DNA of 64,000 nucleotides, from NCBI RefSeq assembly GCF_002752675.1, contig NZ_CP024608.1:6138001-6202000 (forward strand), given 5' to 3'. Shown here piece by piece: positions 54,484 through 64,000 of this stretch. The position numbers and the translations under genes are program-made. The first letter of the stretch is position 1. The number at the start of each line of letters is the position of its first letter. The notes beneath the pieces are model-generated. The model was not told the origin of the DNA. It did no database searches and saw only the letters and a list, made by a program, of their open reading frames with translations. This DNA is from Massilia violaceinigra. GTDB lineage: Bacteria > Pseudomonadota > Gammaproteobacteria > Burkholderiales > Burkholderiaceae_D.

Positions 54484-57174
54484 CTACAAGGGTAGCCGCA
54501 TATGCACCGAGCCATCTTCGGCCGCCTTGCTGATCTCGAACCCGAGCTTGCGCGCCAGTTTGGTGATGCGGGTGTTTTGCGGCAGCGCCTCGCCCACGAT
54601 CTCGCGCGTGCCGCGGCTGCGGCAGTAGGCGATCAGTTTTTCCATCAGCGCCCGGCCCAGTCCCTGCCCTTTCAGGTCGGAGCGCACCGTCACCGCGAAT
54701 TCGGCGGCGACGTTATCGGGGTCGCACACCACGCGCGCCACGCCGAGCGTTTCGTTCACCCCATCCGGCCCCGGGCGCGTGGCGATGAACGCCATCTCGC
54801 GGTCGTAGTCGATCTGGGTGAAGCGCGCCAGCTGCGAGGCATTGAGTTCGCGCACGCGCACGAACATGCGGTAGCGCACATCGTCGTCGCTCAGGGCATT
54901 GAAGAAGCTCACGTGGGCCGGGCCATCCTCGGGCTGGATGGGGCGCAGCAGCAGCGGCGCGCCCTGCCAGTCGATGCGCTCTTCCAGCTCGTGCGGATAG
55001 GGCCGGATCGCCAGCCGGTCCAGGGTGCTGGCCGACTGGCCGGCAATCGCCACCCGCATGCGCGCGTCGAGCGCCAGCGCGCCGTCGCTGTCGACCAGCA
55101 GCGGATTGATGTCCAGCTCCACCAGCTCGGGCAGGTCGGCCACCATGTGCGAAATGCGCATCAGGGTGGCGATGATGGCGTCCATGTTGGCGGGCGGGCG
55201 GTTGCGGTAGCCGGCCAGCAGCCTGGCCACGCGGGTGCGCGAAATCAGGTCGCGCGCCAGCACCACGTTCAGCGGCGGCAGCGCCACCGCATGGTCGGCC
55301 GTCACCTCCACCGCGATGCCGCCCTGCCCGAACAGGATCACGGGGCCGAACACCGGGTCGGTGGCCACGCCGATGATCAATTCGTGGGCTTCGGGACGGC
55401 GCGCCATCTGCTGCACCGAAAAGCCTTCCAGGCGCGCCTGCGGCTGCAGTTCGGCCAGGCGCTTGTTCATGCGCTGCGCCACCGCGCGCACCGCGTCGGC
55501 GTCTTCCAGGTCGAGCGCCACGCCGCCCATGTCGCTCTTGTGGGTGATGTCGGGCGAGAGGATCTTGAGCGCGACCGGAAAGCCGATCTCGCACGCCGCC
55601 GCCATCGCTTCCTCGACCGAGGCCGTGCTGCGCGTCTGCACCACGGCCACGCCGTAGGCGGCCAGCACCGCCTTGGTTTCCGGCTCGCTGAGCAAGGTGC
55701 GCCCGGCCGCCAGCGCGGCGCGCACCAGCGCGCGCGCCGAAGTCGGATCGGCCGCGCCATCGGCCACCGCGTCGTCGCAGGCGGCCGGCGGCACCTGCAT
55801 CAGCAGGTTCTGGTTGCGCCGGTACTGCACGATCTGCAGATAGGCGCTGACCGCTTCCTCCGGCGTGCCGAAGCTGGGAATGCCGGCCTCGGTGAAAATC
55901 GCGCGCGCTTCTGCCACGGCATCGCCGCCCAGCCAGCACGCCAGGATGTTGCGCGACGATGCCTTGGCCAGCGGCGCGATCGCGCGCGCGATGTCGGCAC
56001 TGGGCACGATCGCCGTCGGCGCGTGAATGAACAGGATGGCGTCGGCCTGCGGGTCCTGCAGCACGATGTTCAGGGCGTCGACGTAGCGCTGGGCCGGGGC
56101 GTCGCCGATGATGTCGACCGGGTTGGCGCCCGACCAGGTGGACGGCAGCACGGCGTCCAGCCTGGCGACGGTGTCCGGCGCGAGCTGCGCCATGCTGCCT
56201 TTGCCGCTCACCACGGCGTCGGTCGCCATCACGCCGGGGCCGCCGCCATTGGTGAGGATCACCAGGCGCTCGCCGAACAGCGGCCGCGCGTGCGCCAGCG
56301 TCGCCACGGCGGCGAACAGGTCTTCGGTAGTGAGCACGCGCAGCATGCCGGCGCGGCGGATGGCGGCGTCGTACACGTCGTCGGAGCCGGCCAGCGCGCC
56401 GGTGTGCGAGGCGGCAGCCTTGGCGCCCTCGGCCACCCGGCCCGCCTTGAGCACCAGGGTCGGTTTGCTGCGCGCGGCGGCGCGCGCGGCCGACATGAAC
56501 TTGCGCGCATGGCGCACGTCTTCCATGTACAGCAGGATGGCGCTGGTGTGCGGGTCGCTGGCCAGGTAGTCGAGCAGGTCGCCGAAATCGATGTCGGCGC
56601 TGTCGCCCAGCGAAATGAACTTGGAAAAGCCGATCCCGCGCGACTTGGCCCAATCGAGCACGCCCGTCACCAGCGCCCCCGATTGCGACACGAAGGCGAT
56701 TTTTCCGGGCAGCGCGCCGGTATGCGCGAAGCTGGCATTGAGGCCAATGCCAGGCACCAGCAGGCCGACGCAGTTCGGCCCCAGGAGGCGCAAGGTGTAG
56801 GGCCGGGCCGCGTCCAGCGCGGCCTGCCTGAGCGTGCGCCCCTGGCTGTCGTGCAGCGCGCTCAGGCCCGCGGTCAGGATGATGGCAGCGCGCGTGCCCG
56901 CTTCGCCCAGCTGGCGCACCAGGCCCGGCACGGTGGCCGGCGGCGTGCAGATGATGGCCAGGTCCGGCGCCGCGGGCAAGGCCGACACGCGCGCGTACAC
57001 GGGCAGCCCGGAGAGGGTGTCGTACTTGGGATTGACCGGATAGACCGCGCCGGTAAAGCCGCCCTCGATGACGTTGCGCAGCACGGTCGCGCCCACGCTG
57101 TTCGGGCGCGCCGAGGCGCCGATGATGGCCACCGACCGCGGTGCGAACAAGTGCTGCAGATTCCTGACGCTCAT
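54484..57174 (-). CDS. Pat-like ADP-forming acyl-CoA synthetase/GNAT acetyltransferase
   Basis: An 896-residue multidomain protein of the Pat/YfiQ (Pka) type. It has a CoA-binding domain (SVAIIGASARPNSVGATVLR; LLGPNCVGLLVP), a succinyl-CoA-ligase-like region (SQSGALVTGVLDWA with ASHTGALAGSDD), an ATP-grasp domain (GFPVALKILSPDITHKSDMG, then PVILFGQGGIAVEV) and a C-terminal GNAT acetyltransferase (VRSDLKGQGLGRALMEKLI). Related enzymes acetylate lysines, such as in acetyl-CoA synthetase, and can sense acyl-CoA. AAGGGAT precedes the ATG. An FNR box lies 66 bp upstream, tying it to low-oxygen control. Whether the ligase half is active is not clear: the phospho-His region was not verified. Confidence 0.87.
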   Translation of the reverse strand: MSVRNLQHLFAPRSVAIIGASARPNSVGATVLRNVIEGGFTGAVYPVNPKYDTLSGLPVYARVSALPAAPDLAIICTPPATVPGLVRQLGEAGTRAAIILTAGLSALHDSQGRTLRQAALDAARPYTLRLLGPNCVGLLVPGIGLNASFAHTGALPGKIAFVSQSGALVTGVLDWAKSRGIGFSKFISLGDSADIDFGDLLDYLASDPHTSAILLYMEDVRHARKFMSAARAAARSKPTLVLKAGRVAEGAKAAASHTGALAGSDDVYDAAIRRAGMLRVLTTEDLFAAVATLAHARPLFGERLVILTNGGGPGVMATDAVVSGKGSMAQLAPDTVARLDAVLPSTWSGANPVDIIGDAPAQRYVDALNIVLQDPQADAILFIHAPTAIVPSADIARAIAPLAKASSRNILACWLGGDAVAEARAIFTEAGIPSFGTPEEAVSAYLQIVQYRRNQNLLMQVPPAACDDAVADGAADPTSARALVRAALAAGRTLLSEPETKAVLAAYGVAVVQTRSTASVEEAMAAACEIGFPVALKILSPDITHKSDMGGVALDLEDADAVRAVAQRMNKRLAELQPQARLEGFSVQQMARRPEAHELIIGVATDPVFGPVILFGQGGIAVEVTADHAVALPPLNVVLARDLISRTRVARLLAGYRNRPPANMDAIIATLMRISHMVADLPELVELDINPLLVDSDGALALDARMRVAIAGQSASTLDRLAIRPYPHELEERIDWQGAPLLLRPIQPEDGPAHVSFFNALSDDDVRYRMFVRVRELNASQLARFTQIDYDREMAFIATRPGPDGVNETLGVARVVCDPDNVAAEFAVTVRSDLKGQGLGRALMEKLIAYCRSRGTREIVGEALPQNTRITKLARKLGFEISKAAEDGSVHMRLPL

Positions 57175-57211
57175 GGCGATCCCTTTTGATTGAGCCTGAC
57201 GATGGGCGCAC

Positions 57212-57217
57212 AGCGTA
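57212..57217 (-). promoter_or_regulatory. -10 element of the Pat-like gene promoter
   Basis: TACGCT on the minus strand, again 22 bases after the FNR box. No such element sits at that spacing on the plus strand toward the stress-protein gene. Confidence 0.55.
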
Positions 57218-57239
57218 GACGGCCACGCCGGGGCCGCGC

Positions 57240-57253
57240 TTGATGTGCATCAA
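57240..57253. promoter_or_regulatory. FNR box between the Pat-like gene and the USP gene (TTGATGTGCATCAA)
   Basis: A full FNR consensus centred 72 bp before the Pat-like ATG and 101 bp before the universal stress protein ATG. Spacing to a -10 favours the Pat-like gene, but divergent control of both is possible. Confidence 0.85.
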
Positions 57254-57347
57254 ATATAACAAAACAAAGGTTTGCGCAGGCCGAACAACGCTGGACTGCG
57301 GCCGTGGCAGGGCCTACGCTGAAGTTTCCAAGCCAACAGGAGCTGCC

Positions 57348-58178
57348 ATGCCGTACAAGACCATCCTCGTTCACGCCGATCATTCGCGCCACGCCGAAGC
57401 GCGCCTGCAGGCCGCCACCGCGGTGGCGGCGGACTGCAACGCCCATCTGGTGGGCGCGGCCATGAGCGGCGTCTCGCGCTATATCTACCAGGATGGCGGC
57501 ACGGACCTGATGCAGACGGTGCTGGCCACTCACATGGAAGAACTGAACCGGCGCGCCAACGCCGCCCTCGACCACTTCGAGCGGGTCGCCGCCGGCGCCG
57601 CCGTGCGCTCGTTCGAGCGGCGCCTGGTCGACGACGAACCGGGCGCCGCGCTGGCGCTGCAGGCGCGCTATGCCGACCTGGTGGTGATGAGCCAGTCCGA
57701 CCCGGACGATCCGGTCGCCCGCATGACGCCCGGCCTGCCCGAATACGTCATGCTGGCCAGCGCCCGCCCGGTGCTGGTGGTGCCGCACGCCGGCCGCTTT
57801 CCCGTCATCGGCAGCGAAGTGCTGGTGGCGTGGGACGCCAGCACCGCGGCCACACGCGCGCTGGCCAACGCCCTGCCGCTGCTCAAGCGCGCGCGCCGCG
57901 TCACGGTGGCGGTGTTCAATCCCGACGAAGCGCACGGCCAGCAGCCCGGCGCCGACATCGCCCTGTACCTGGCGCGCCACGCCATCAACGCCGAGGTCAT
58001 GGCCCAGCACACCAGCATCGATGTCGGCGAAGCGCTGCTGTCGCTGGCGGCCGATGTCGACGCCAACCTGATCGTCATGGGCTGCTATGGCCATGCGCGG
58101 GTGCGCGAACTGCTGCTGGGCGGGGTGACCGCCACCATCCTCAAGTCGATGACGGCGCCGGTGCTGATGTCGCACTAG
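57348..58178 (+). CDS. Tandem universal stress protein
   Basis: A 276-residue protein with two USP (adenine nucleotide alpha-hydrolase-like) domains: MPYKTILVHADHSRHAEARL at the start of the first and EVLVAWDASTAATRALANAL at the second. The second domain carries an ATP-binding type loop, MGCYGHARVRELLLGG, with the GxxGx9G pattern. USPs accumulate under stress and oxygen limitation. CAGGAG precedes the ATG. It lies divergent from the Pat-like gene across an FNR box. Its 3' end overlaps the convergent kinase gene by 38 bp. Confidence 0.88.
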   Translation: MPYKTILVHADHSRHAEARLQAATAVAADCNAHLVGAAMSGVSRYIYQDGGTDLMQTVLATHMEELNRRANAALDHFERVAAGAAVRSFERRLVDDEPGAALALQARYADLVVMSQSDPDDPVARMTPGLPEYVMLASARPVLVVPHAGRFPVIGSEVLVAWDASTAATRALANALPLLKRARRVTVAVFNPDEAHGQQPGADIALYLARHAINAEVMAQHTSIDVGEALLSLAADVDANLIVMGCYGHARVRELLLGGVTATILKSMTAPVLMSH

Positions 58179-61100
58179 CACCAGCGGCGGCATCCTGCTG
58201 CGCCAGCCACTCGCGGGCCGCGTCCACCGCCGCATCGAGTTCGCGCGCGGCGCACAGGAACAGGGCCGCGGTGTCGCCGGCCGGCTCGCCCTTGAGCGAC
58301 TGCTCCAGCTCCAGCGAGGCAGCCGCAAAGCGCTTGGCGCCGACGCTGCCGATCCCGCCGCGCAGCGAATGGAGCGCCATGGCCGCATCAAGGTCGCGCC
58401 CGGCGTCCCAGTGCACCCGCGCCTGGTCGAACTGATGGTGGCCCTCGCCCACCACGCGCCGCACCAGGCTGGCGACCGCCGCCAGGTGCTCCGGATTGCC
58501 TCTGGCGATCTCGATCAGTGGGCCGAGGCGCAGCACCGGCAAGGCAGGCGTCGCCGGCGCCGCCACCACCACCGCCGCTGCCGGCGCGCCCCCGCGCTCC
58601 AGCCCGGGCAGGTGGCGCACGATCGCCCTGAGCATCTCGTCGACCTCGATCGGCTTGGCGATGACGTCGTTCATGCCGGCGTCGGCGCAGGCGCGCCGCT
58701 CCGACTCGGTCACGCCGGCCGTCAATGCCAGCACCGGCAAGGTCAGGCGCAGGCCGGCGCGGATGCGGCGCGCCGCCGCGAAGCCATCCATCACCGGCAT
58801 CTGGATATCCATCAGCACCAGGTCGTAGGCGCCCGGATTGGCGGCCAGCCGCGCCAGCGCCAGCTGGCCGTTGCCGACGATGTCGAGGCGCGCGCCCACG
58901 CTCTCGAGAATGCCGCGCGCGACCACCTGGTTCAGTTCATTGTCTTCGGCCAGCAGCAGGCGCACGCCATCGAGGCGCACCGTGCTGCCGGCGCCGTGCA
59001 GGGCCGTCAGCGCGCCGGCCGGACGCGCCGCGGCCTGGGCGCGCTGCACCAGCACTTCGTGCACGGTATCGAACAGGCTCGACCCGGTCACCGGTTTGCT
59101 GAGGATGGCGTCGGCCTGGCCGGCGGCGCCGCTGTCCATCAGCTTGCCGCGCCCGTAGGCGTTGACCATCAGGGCGATCGGCAGGCGCGCGGCCGGCATG
59201 CGTTCGCGCAGCGCGCGCATGGTGGCCGCGCCGTCCATGTCGGGCATCTGCCAGTCGAGCAGCACCACGTCGTAGTGGCGCTGCACGGCGGCGGCGCGCG
59301 CCACCATCTCGAGCGCTTCGGCGCCCGAGCCGGCCACCTCGGCTTCCCAGCGCCAGCCGGCGATGGTCTTGGACAGGTAGTCGCGGCTGGTGGCATTGTC
59401 GTCCACCACCAGCAGGCGCAGGCTGCCCAGCGGCGCCTCGGGGGCGCTGGCGTCATCCTGGTCGGGCGCCACGCGCAGCGGCAGGCTGACGGTGAATTCG
59501 CTGCCGCGCCCCGCCGCGCTATCGAGTTCGATGGTCCCTTTCATCATTTCGGCCAGGTGCTTGGAAATGGTCAGCCCCAGGCCGGTGCCGCCGAAACGCC
59601 GCGTGGTCGACGAATCGCCCTGGGTGAACGGCGAAAACAGGCGCGCCTGCTGCGCTTGATCCATGCCGATGCCGGTGTCGCGCACGCGGATGCGCAGGGT
59701 CAGGCGGTCGTCCTCGCGCGCGCTGGCGTCGACCAGCACGCTCACTTCGCCGTGCTCGGTGAATTTGATGGCGTTGCCGGCCAGGTTGACCAGCACCTGC
59801 TGCAGGCGCAGCGCGTCGCCCACCAGCGCGCGCGGCACGTCCGGCTCGACCCCGATCGCCAGGTCCAGGTCCTTGTCGCCGGCCGACACGCTCATGATGT
59901 CGGCCACCGCCGCCAGCACGTCGCCCAGGTCGAAGCGCGCTTCGGCCAGTTCCATGCGCCCGCCTTCGATCTTGGAAAAGTCGAGGATGTCGTTCATGAT
60001 CCCCATCAGCGACTGGCCCGAGCTGCGGATCATGTCGAGGTATTTGCGCTGCTCGGGCTTGAGGTCCGTGTGCCCCAGCAGGTAGGTCATGCCGAGCACC
60101 GCGTTCATCGGGGTGCGCAGTTCGTGGCTCATGTTGGCCACGAATTCGCCCTTGGCGCGGCTGGCGGCCTGGGCGCGGTCGCGCTCGTGTTCGAGTTCGG
60201 TGGCGCGTGCCGCAATCTCGCCGGCCAGGCGGCGCCGCTCGCTGATGTCGCGCACGAACGCGTTGGCCACGTAGCCGTCGGCGGTATGGAAGGCGGCCAC
60301 CGACATTTCGATCGGGATTTCACGCCCGTCGCGGCACAGGGCGGTCACTTCGAGCCGGTTGTTGATGACCGGTCCGGTGCCGCTGCGGGTGAACTGCAGG
60401 AAGCCCGCTTCGTGGGCGGCGCGCTGGGCCGGCGGGATGATCAGTTCCGACAGGCGGCGGCCGATGGCCTCGGCCGCGCTCCATCCGAAGGTGCGCTCGG
60501 CCTCGGTATTCCAGTCGGTGATGCAGCCATCGACGCCGATCGCGATGAAGGCGTCGTTCGAGTTCTCCAGAATCACCTTGATGCGGCGCTGCTCGCGCAC
60601 CAGCTGGGCCAGCAGCGGACGCACCTGGATCAGCAGCATCGACGCGCCCAGCCCCACCAGCGCGATGAGCATGAGCATCAGGGTGTTGGCCTTGTTGCGC
60701 AGCGGCAGGTAGACGGTATCGAGGTTGCTCTTGACCACCACGCCCAGGCCGAACTCGCGGATCGGGGTGTAGGCGGCGAACACGGCCACGCCGCGCAGGT
60801 CGCGCGTGACCGTCACCCCCGTATTGCCCAGCAGCGCGTGATTGATCGGCAGGTTGACCTTGCCGTCGGGCTTGAGCATGGGAATGCGGAAGGTGTTCGG
60901 GTAAAAACGGGTGGGCGCGCACAGCGCATCCTTGCCGTCCAGGCTGCACAGCAGCACGTCGGACGAGGGACTGCTGGCGCGGATACCGGCCAGCAGGCGG
61001 TCCACGATCGGCAATTGCTGTTCGGCCAGCATGCGCCCGACCACGCGCCCGCCGTCGCGCACCTCGTTCTCGGTGGCCAGCACGTAGTGGCCGGGCCACA

Positions 61101-62175
61101 GCAGGCGGGCGCGCTGGCCGCCGGTGAGCAGCGGCTGCCCCGCACCCGTGCCAGGGTCGGTGAACACGCCGATGGAGGCGAGCACCCTGCCGTCGAGGCT
61201 CTCGAAACGCAGCGCGCTGATGCCGGCGTTCATGAAACTGCCGGCCGCCTGCAGCAGGGCGGCGCGCGCGGGGGCATCGTCGGCGCCGGCGGCCAGGCGC
61301 GCCACCGGCCCCGTGACCGGGGGCCGGCTGGCGATGGTGCGCGGGAACCACAGGCTGGTTTCGAGCGAGTTGCCGACGGTGGCGGCGCTGCTGACGGCCG
61401 ACAGGCGCATATTGTCGGCAATCGATTCTTCGTAGCTATCGCGCATGGCGGCAAAACCGGCCGCGCCGGCGCTCACGGCCACCAGCGCCACCACCGCGAT
61501 GGCGCGTGCGGTGATGCGGTTTTCCTTGTCCAGGACGTCGCCGCGCACGGTGACGGAATTGCGCAGCGACCACAGGCCCAGCCCCAGCACGCTCATCCCG
61601 ACGGCGGTGGGCGTGACCATGGCGTTGTAGGCGGCCATCCGGTACAGCACTTCGAGCTTGAGGAAGTAGCCGGCCAGGGCCGCCAGGCCGAGCCCGGTCA
61701 CGCCGGCCGCGCAGAAAGTCAGCAGGCCGGCCTGGCGCCGGCTGCGCCGCGGCAGGCGGATCAGGCGCAGGGCAATCCCGGCCAGCAGGAAGCCGATGCA
61801 GGTGTTCGGCGCCATGCGCCCGGGATGCGGGGTGCTGGCGGTGGGCGCGGTGGGCACGCGCACGAAGTCGATTCCCAGGTTCAGGCCGGTGATGTGCTCG
61901 ACCAGCACCAGCGCGGGCAGCACCAGCAGCAGCAGCGCACAGGCGTGCCACAGCGGCCCGTGCCAGCGCTTCGGGCGGACCCGCGGCAGCACCAGGCAGC
62001 AGCACACGCCGGCGGCGATGAACAGAATCGGGCTGTTGATGCCCATCTGGGCCGAACCGGGGATCAGGGTGCCGATGGTGTTGCTGTTGAAAATCCAGCG
62101 CACCGCCACAAGCGTGCCCAGCAGGCCGACAAACAGGCCGGCGGTTTGTTCGGCCGAGAAGACGAATTTTTTCAT
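58141..62175 (-). CDS. BarA-type tripartite hybrid sensor kinase with HPt
   Basis: A 1,344-residue membrane kinase. Several N-terminal helices (residues ~1-225) are followed by a further TM, a ~250-residue periplasmic sensor region (cache-like), a last TM ([20 protein letters not shown]) and PAS (~560-660). HisKA has His684 in [20 protein letters not shown], then HATPase ([26 protein letters not shown]). Two receivers follow ([19 protein letters not shown]), and HPt carries His1269 ([10 protein letters not shown]). The phosphorelay would pass His-Asp-His to a separate regulator. The ATG at 62175 is preferred over an upstream frame of 45 codons. The ribosome site is weak. Confidence 0.9.
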   Translation of the reverse strand: MKKFVFSAEQTAGLFVGLLGTLVAVRWIFNSNTIGTLIPGSAQMGINSPILFIAAGVCCCLVLPRVRPKRWHGPLWHACALLLLVLPALVLVEHITGLNLGIDFVRVPTAPTASTPHPGRMAPNTCIGFLLAGIALRLIRLPRRSRRQAGLLTFCAAGVTGLGLAALAGYFLKLEVLYRMAAYNAMVTPTAVGMSVLGLGLWSLRNSVTVRGDVLDKENRITARAIAVVALVAVSAGAAGFAAMRDSYEESIADNMRLSAVSSAATVGNSLETSLWFPRTIASRPPVTGPVARLAAGADDAPARAALLQAAGSFMNAGISALRFESLDGRVLASIGVFTDPGTGAGQPLLTGGQRARLLWPGHYVLATENEVRDGGRVVGRMLAEQQLPIVDRLLAGIRASSPSSDVLLCSLDGKDALCAPTRFYPNTFRIPMLKPDGKVNLPINHALLGNTGVTVTRDLRGVAVFAAYTPIREFGLGVVVKSNLDTVYLPLRNKANTLMLMLIALVGLGASMLLIQVRPLLAQLVREQRRIKVILENSNDAFIAIGVDGCITDWNTEAERTFGWSAAEAIGRRLSELIIPPAQRAAHEAGFLQFTRSGTGPVINNRLEVTALCRDGREIPIEMSVAAFHTADGYVANAFVRDISERRRLAGEIAARATELEHERDRAQAASRAKGEFVANMSHELRTPMNAVLGMTYLLGHTDLKPEQRKYLDMIRSSGQSLMGIMNDILDFSKIEGGRMELAEARFDLGDVLAAVADIMSVSAGDKDLDLAIGVEPDVPRALVGDALRLQQVLVNLAGNAIKFTEHGEVSVLVDASAREDDRLTLRIRVRDTGIGMDQAQQARLFSPFTQGDSSTTRRFGGTGLGLTISKHLAEMMKGTIELDSAAGRGSEFTVSLPLRVAPDQDDASAPEAPLGSLRLLVVDDNATSRDYLSKTIAGWRWEAEVAGSGAEALEMVARAAAVQRHYDVVLLDWQMPDMDGAATMRALRERMPAARLPIALMVNAYGRGKLMDSGAAGQADAILSKPVTGSSLFDTVHEVLVQRAQAAARPAGALTALHGAGSTVRLDGVRLLLAEDNELNQVVARGILESVGARLDIVGNGQLALARLAANPGAYDLVLMDIQMPVMDGFAAARRIRAGLRLTLPVLALTAGVTESERRACADAGMNDVIAKPIEVDEMLRAIVRHLPGLERGGAPAAAVVVAAPATPALPVLRLGPLIEIARGNPEHLAAVASLVRRVVGEGHHQFDQARVHWDAGRDLDAAMALHSLRGGIGSVGAKRFAAASLELEQSLKGEPAGDTAALFLCAARELDAAVDAAREWLAQQDAAAGASATSAPAPSST

Positions 62176-62336
62176 GGGGAAGCCAGGGTGCGGACTGGTA
62201 AAGGTTACCACAGGAAAATGAGCGTAGCCACCGGCTCCGAGCGTTGTATTCCAGCCACGCGTATTGATGAGATCGTACTGTCGAGCTTGGTGGTTGTCTC
62301 TGGGCATCACGCCGGCGCCGGAACCCGGTTAAACTG

Positions 62337-63239
62337 ATGCTTATGAACAATTCTCGAAAAGTCGCCGGCGTGGCCGGCATCGTCAGCGTGCTGTGGGTGG
62401 GCGTGACGGCGGCCATTGCCGCCAGCCAGCGCCGGCTGGTCTTCAATCCGACCGTCAAGCGCGAAGTCGACAATCCGCGCAGCAGCGGCCACCGCACGCG
62501 CGCCATCGTGCTGCGCGCGCGCGACGGCACCAAGCTGTCGGGCTGGCTGATGACGCCCCAGATTCCGGGTCCGCACCCGGCCGTGGTGTATTTCGGCGGC
62601 CGCTCGGAAGAAGTGTCCTGGGTGGTGCGCGATGCCGGCAAGCTGTTTCCCGGCATGGCAGTGCTGGCCGTCAATTATCGCGGTTACGGCAATTCGCATG
62701 GCGAGCCGGCCGAAGCCCACATGGTCGAAGATGGCCGCCTGCTGTTCGACTGGCTGGCCGAGCGCCCCCACGTCGATCCGCAGCGGGTGGCGGTGGTCGG
62801 GCGCAGCCTCGGTTCCGGGGTGGCGGTGCAGGTGGCGCTGGAGCGCCCGGCGCATTCGCTGGTGCTGATCACGCCCTACGATTCCATTCTGGCCATTGCC
62901 AAGCGCAAGTTCCGCGCGGTGCCGGTCGAGTACGTACTGCGCCACCGTTTCGAGTCGGTCAAGTACGCGTCCTCGCTGACCGCACCGACCTATGTGCTGC
63001 GCGCCGCCTTCGACGACATCGTGCCGCATTCGCATACCGACCTGCTGGTGGCCCAGCTGGGCAAGCTGCACCTGGACGAAACCGTGCCCGACTCGGACCA
63101 CATGAACATTCCCTACCTGGAAGCGACCCAGGAGCGCATCGCCGCGTTCCTGAGCACCCGATTTGCCCAGCCGATCGGGGACATTCCACTGGCTACCGCC
63201 CTGCCCGCGCAAGCCGTCAGCGCCGGCAAGACGCTGTAA
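62337..63239 (+). CDS. Alpha/beta hydrolase with N-terminal membrane anchor
   Basis: A 300-residue hydrolase. An N-terminal hydrophobic helix (VAGIVSVLWVGVTAAIAA) anchors or exports it. The nucleophile elbow is GRSLGSGVA (Ser157), the acid is in RAAFDDIVPH and the His in SDHMNIPYL. YRGYGNSHGEP precedes the nucleophile, as in the BEM46/ABHD13 group. Substrate is unknown. ATGs at 62337 and 62343 are both possible. It stands alone, between a divergent hybrid kinase and a convergent PEP-CTERM gene. Confidence 0.83.
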   Translation: MLMNNSRKVAGVAGIVSVLWVGVTAAIAASQRRLVFNPTVKREVDNPRSSGHRTRAIVLRARDGTKLSGWLMTPQIPGPHPAVVYFGGRSEEVSWVVRDAGKLFPGMAVLAVNYRGYGNSHGEPAEAHMVEDGRLLFDWLAERPHVDPQRVAVVGRSLGSGVAVQVALERPAHSLVLITPYDSILAIAKRKFRAVPVEYVLRHRFESVKYASSLTAPTYVLRAAFDDIVPHSHTDLLVAQLGKLHLDETVPDSDHMNIPYLEATQERIAAFLSTRFAQPIGDIPLATALPAQAVSAGKTL

Positions 63240-63251
63240 GGCGCGTCCGCT

Positions 63252-63863
63252 TCAGCGCTGGCGGCGCCGCGCCAGTACCAGTCCCAGCACCGCGGTCCCG
63301 GCCAGGGTCAGGGTCAGGCTGCCCGGTTCCGGCACCGGGCTGGGCGGAACGACATTTTCGAAGCGCAGATTGTCGAGCGCCAGCGCACCGTTGACGACCG
63401 GCAGGGTGCGAAACACCACGCGGTCGAAGCCGGACAAAAATTCGATGCCGATGAAGGACCCATCGATACCGTCGCCACCGGTGTCGAAGAAGGTGCTGCC
63501 GACCAGGGTATTGCCGAGGTAGGCGTCGACGAAGGTGTCATCCTCCGGATTGGTGCTCGCGTCCGCGCCGAGCCGCGTGATCACCGACGAAAACACGATG
63601 CTGCCGTCGATCTCGGGCGAGCCGTCGATGAACTTGATCGCCACCCGGCTCGGCGGCGCCGGCGAGGTCGCATACACGTCGAGGTCGAAATTGACGAAGG
63701 TCGCGCCGAGCGCCGCGTACTGGCTGCCGATCGGACCGGCAACGGCATCCTCGAAATCGATCAGGGTCGGTGCGGTGAAGCCGCCGGCGCCGATCACGCC
63801 GGCCTGCGCCGTTCCGGCCAGCAATAGCGCCGCGCAAGCCGCGGCGGTCATTTTACCTATCAT
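63252..63863 (-). CDS. PEP-CTERM surface protein near the right edge
   Basis: A 203-residue exported protein with a signal ending in GTAQA, a beta-rich body (PTLIDFEDAVAGPIGSQYAA; FVNFDLDVYATSP; DDTFVDAYLGNTLVGSTFFD) and a PEP-CTERM tail (SPVPEPGSLTLTLAGTAVLG, then ARRRQR). The body resembles secreted beta-sandwich proteins with many Asp/Gly turns, but I cannot name a domain. The sequence is unrelated to the five-copy array except for the sorting tail. It converges with the hydrolase gene (12-bp gap). The 137 bases from 63,864 to the right edge hold nothing I can name. Confidence 0.85.
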   Translation of the reverse strand: MIGKMTAAACAALLLAGTAQAGVIGAGGFTAPTLIDFEDAVAGPIGSQYAALGATFVNFDLDVYATSPAPPSRVAIKFIDGSPEIDGSIVFSSVITRLGADASTNPEDDTFVDAYLGNTLVGSTFFDTGGDGIDGSFIGIEFLSGFDRVVFRTLPVVNGALALDNLRFENVVPPSPVPEPGSLTLTLAGTAVLGLVLARRRQR

Positions 63864-64000
63864 ATATTCTCCTTATTCTGATGAGCAAACCTGTAACCAT
63901 GCGAAGCAATATGCGTACCCGCAACAAGTAGTCAATCTTTTCAGCGACTTAGCGCAACACAAACGGTTTCTCTTAGCTCGGCTGTAAAGAATGCCGACAT

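Noticed and set aside
54502..57189. Plus-strand frame of 895 codons
   Set aside because: Antisense to the Pat-like gene, which carries recognisable CoA-binding, ATP-grasp and GNAT motifs.
57240..57347. N-terminal extension of the universal stress protein by 36 codons
   Set aside because: The extension begins at the FNR box and lacks USP similarity; the ATG at 57348 has a CAGGAG site and the family's usual MPYKTILV start.
58369..62337. Plus-strand frame of 1,322 codons
   Set aside because: Antisense to the BarA-like kinase; it is rich in His/Gln/Gly/Val and shows no domain.

Overview
The window looks like the chromosome of a high-GC betaproteobacterium of the Oxalobacteraceae, most likely the Massilia/Telluria/Duganella group. 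The reasons are strong GC bias at third codon positions, several PEP-CTERM (exosortase-sorted) surface proteins, a cbb3-type oxidase locus, very many hybrid sensor kinases, and REP-like palindromes between genes. There is no rRNA, CRISPR array, prophage or intact transposase. This placement is inferred from gene content; no species was identified.

Layout. 1-7,066: a large TPR-type protein cut by the left edge, a DUF1304 membrane protein, two ArsR-type regulator units (one with an Old Yellow Enzyme, one with an AHSA1/SRPBCC protein) each beside a palindromic operator candidate, a YceI protein, tRNA-Arg(ACG) with a clear promoter and terminator, and an FxDxF PEP-CTERM protein. 7,084-11,500: an operon of TonB-dependent receptor, YfiR-like periplasmic protein and a CHASE8-HAMP hybrid kinase. 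12,453-22,461: a signalling block with a PAS-REC protein lacking a kinase, a MetE-like enzyme translationally coupled to a three-PAS/GAF hybrid kinase, a REC-GGDEF diguanylate cyclase, a REC-HisKA-HATPase-REC kinase, a hemerythrin and a short NarX/DegS-type kinase. 22,553-26,530: five tandem paralogues of an undescribed PEP-CTERM protein with decayed pieces of the flanking genes between them. 26,639-30,733: a type II NADH dehydrogenase-like flavoprotein, a secreted His/Lys-rich protein and a LytS/LytTR two-component pair. 31,109-35,636: two DUF4402 subunits, a PapD-like chaperone and an usher-like outer-membrane protein. 35,642-42,392: a 31-bp inverted-repeat element, a DUF885 peptidase-like protein, a beta-barrel protein, a tiny lipoprotein, RhlE helicase, FNR, and gene fragments. 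42,439-57,174: the low-oxygen respiration locus (ccoNOQPGH; hemN, a TauE/SafE-like protein, ccoI, ccoS; aer; a Pat-like acyl-CoA synthetase/acetyltransferase). 57,348-63,863: a universal stress protein, a BarA-like hybrid kinase with HPt, an alpha/beta hydrolase and another PEP-CTERM protein.

How it works together. fnr encodes a [4Fe-4S]-type FNR and lies just before the cbb3 locus. Four FNR boxes lie upstream of ccoN, hemN, aer and the Pat-like gene. In all four, exactly 22 bases separate the box from a TAnnnT -10 element, the geometry of class II activation, so oxidase structure, oxidase assembly, haem synthesis, aerotaxis and possibly protein acetylation appear to be one oxygen-responsive regulon. 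The most unusual regions are the five-copy PEP-CTERM array, whose junctions record tandem duplication of a segment running from a kinase 3' end to an NADH dehydrogenase 3' end; the receptor/YfiR/CHASE8-kinase operon, a YfiBNR-like input with a kinase output; and the DUF4402 chaperone-usher-like cluster.
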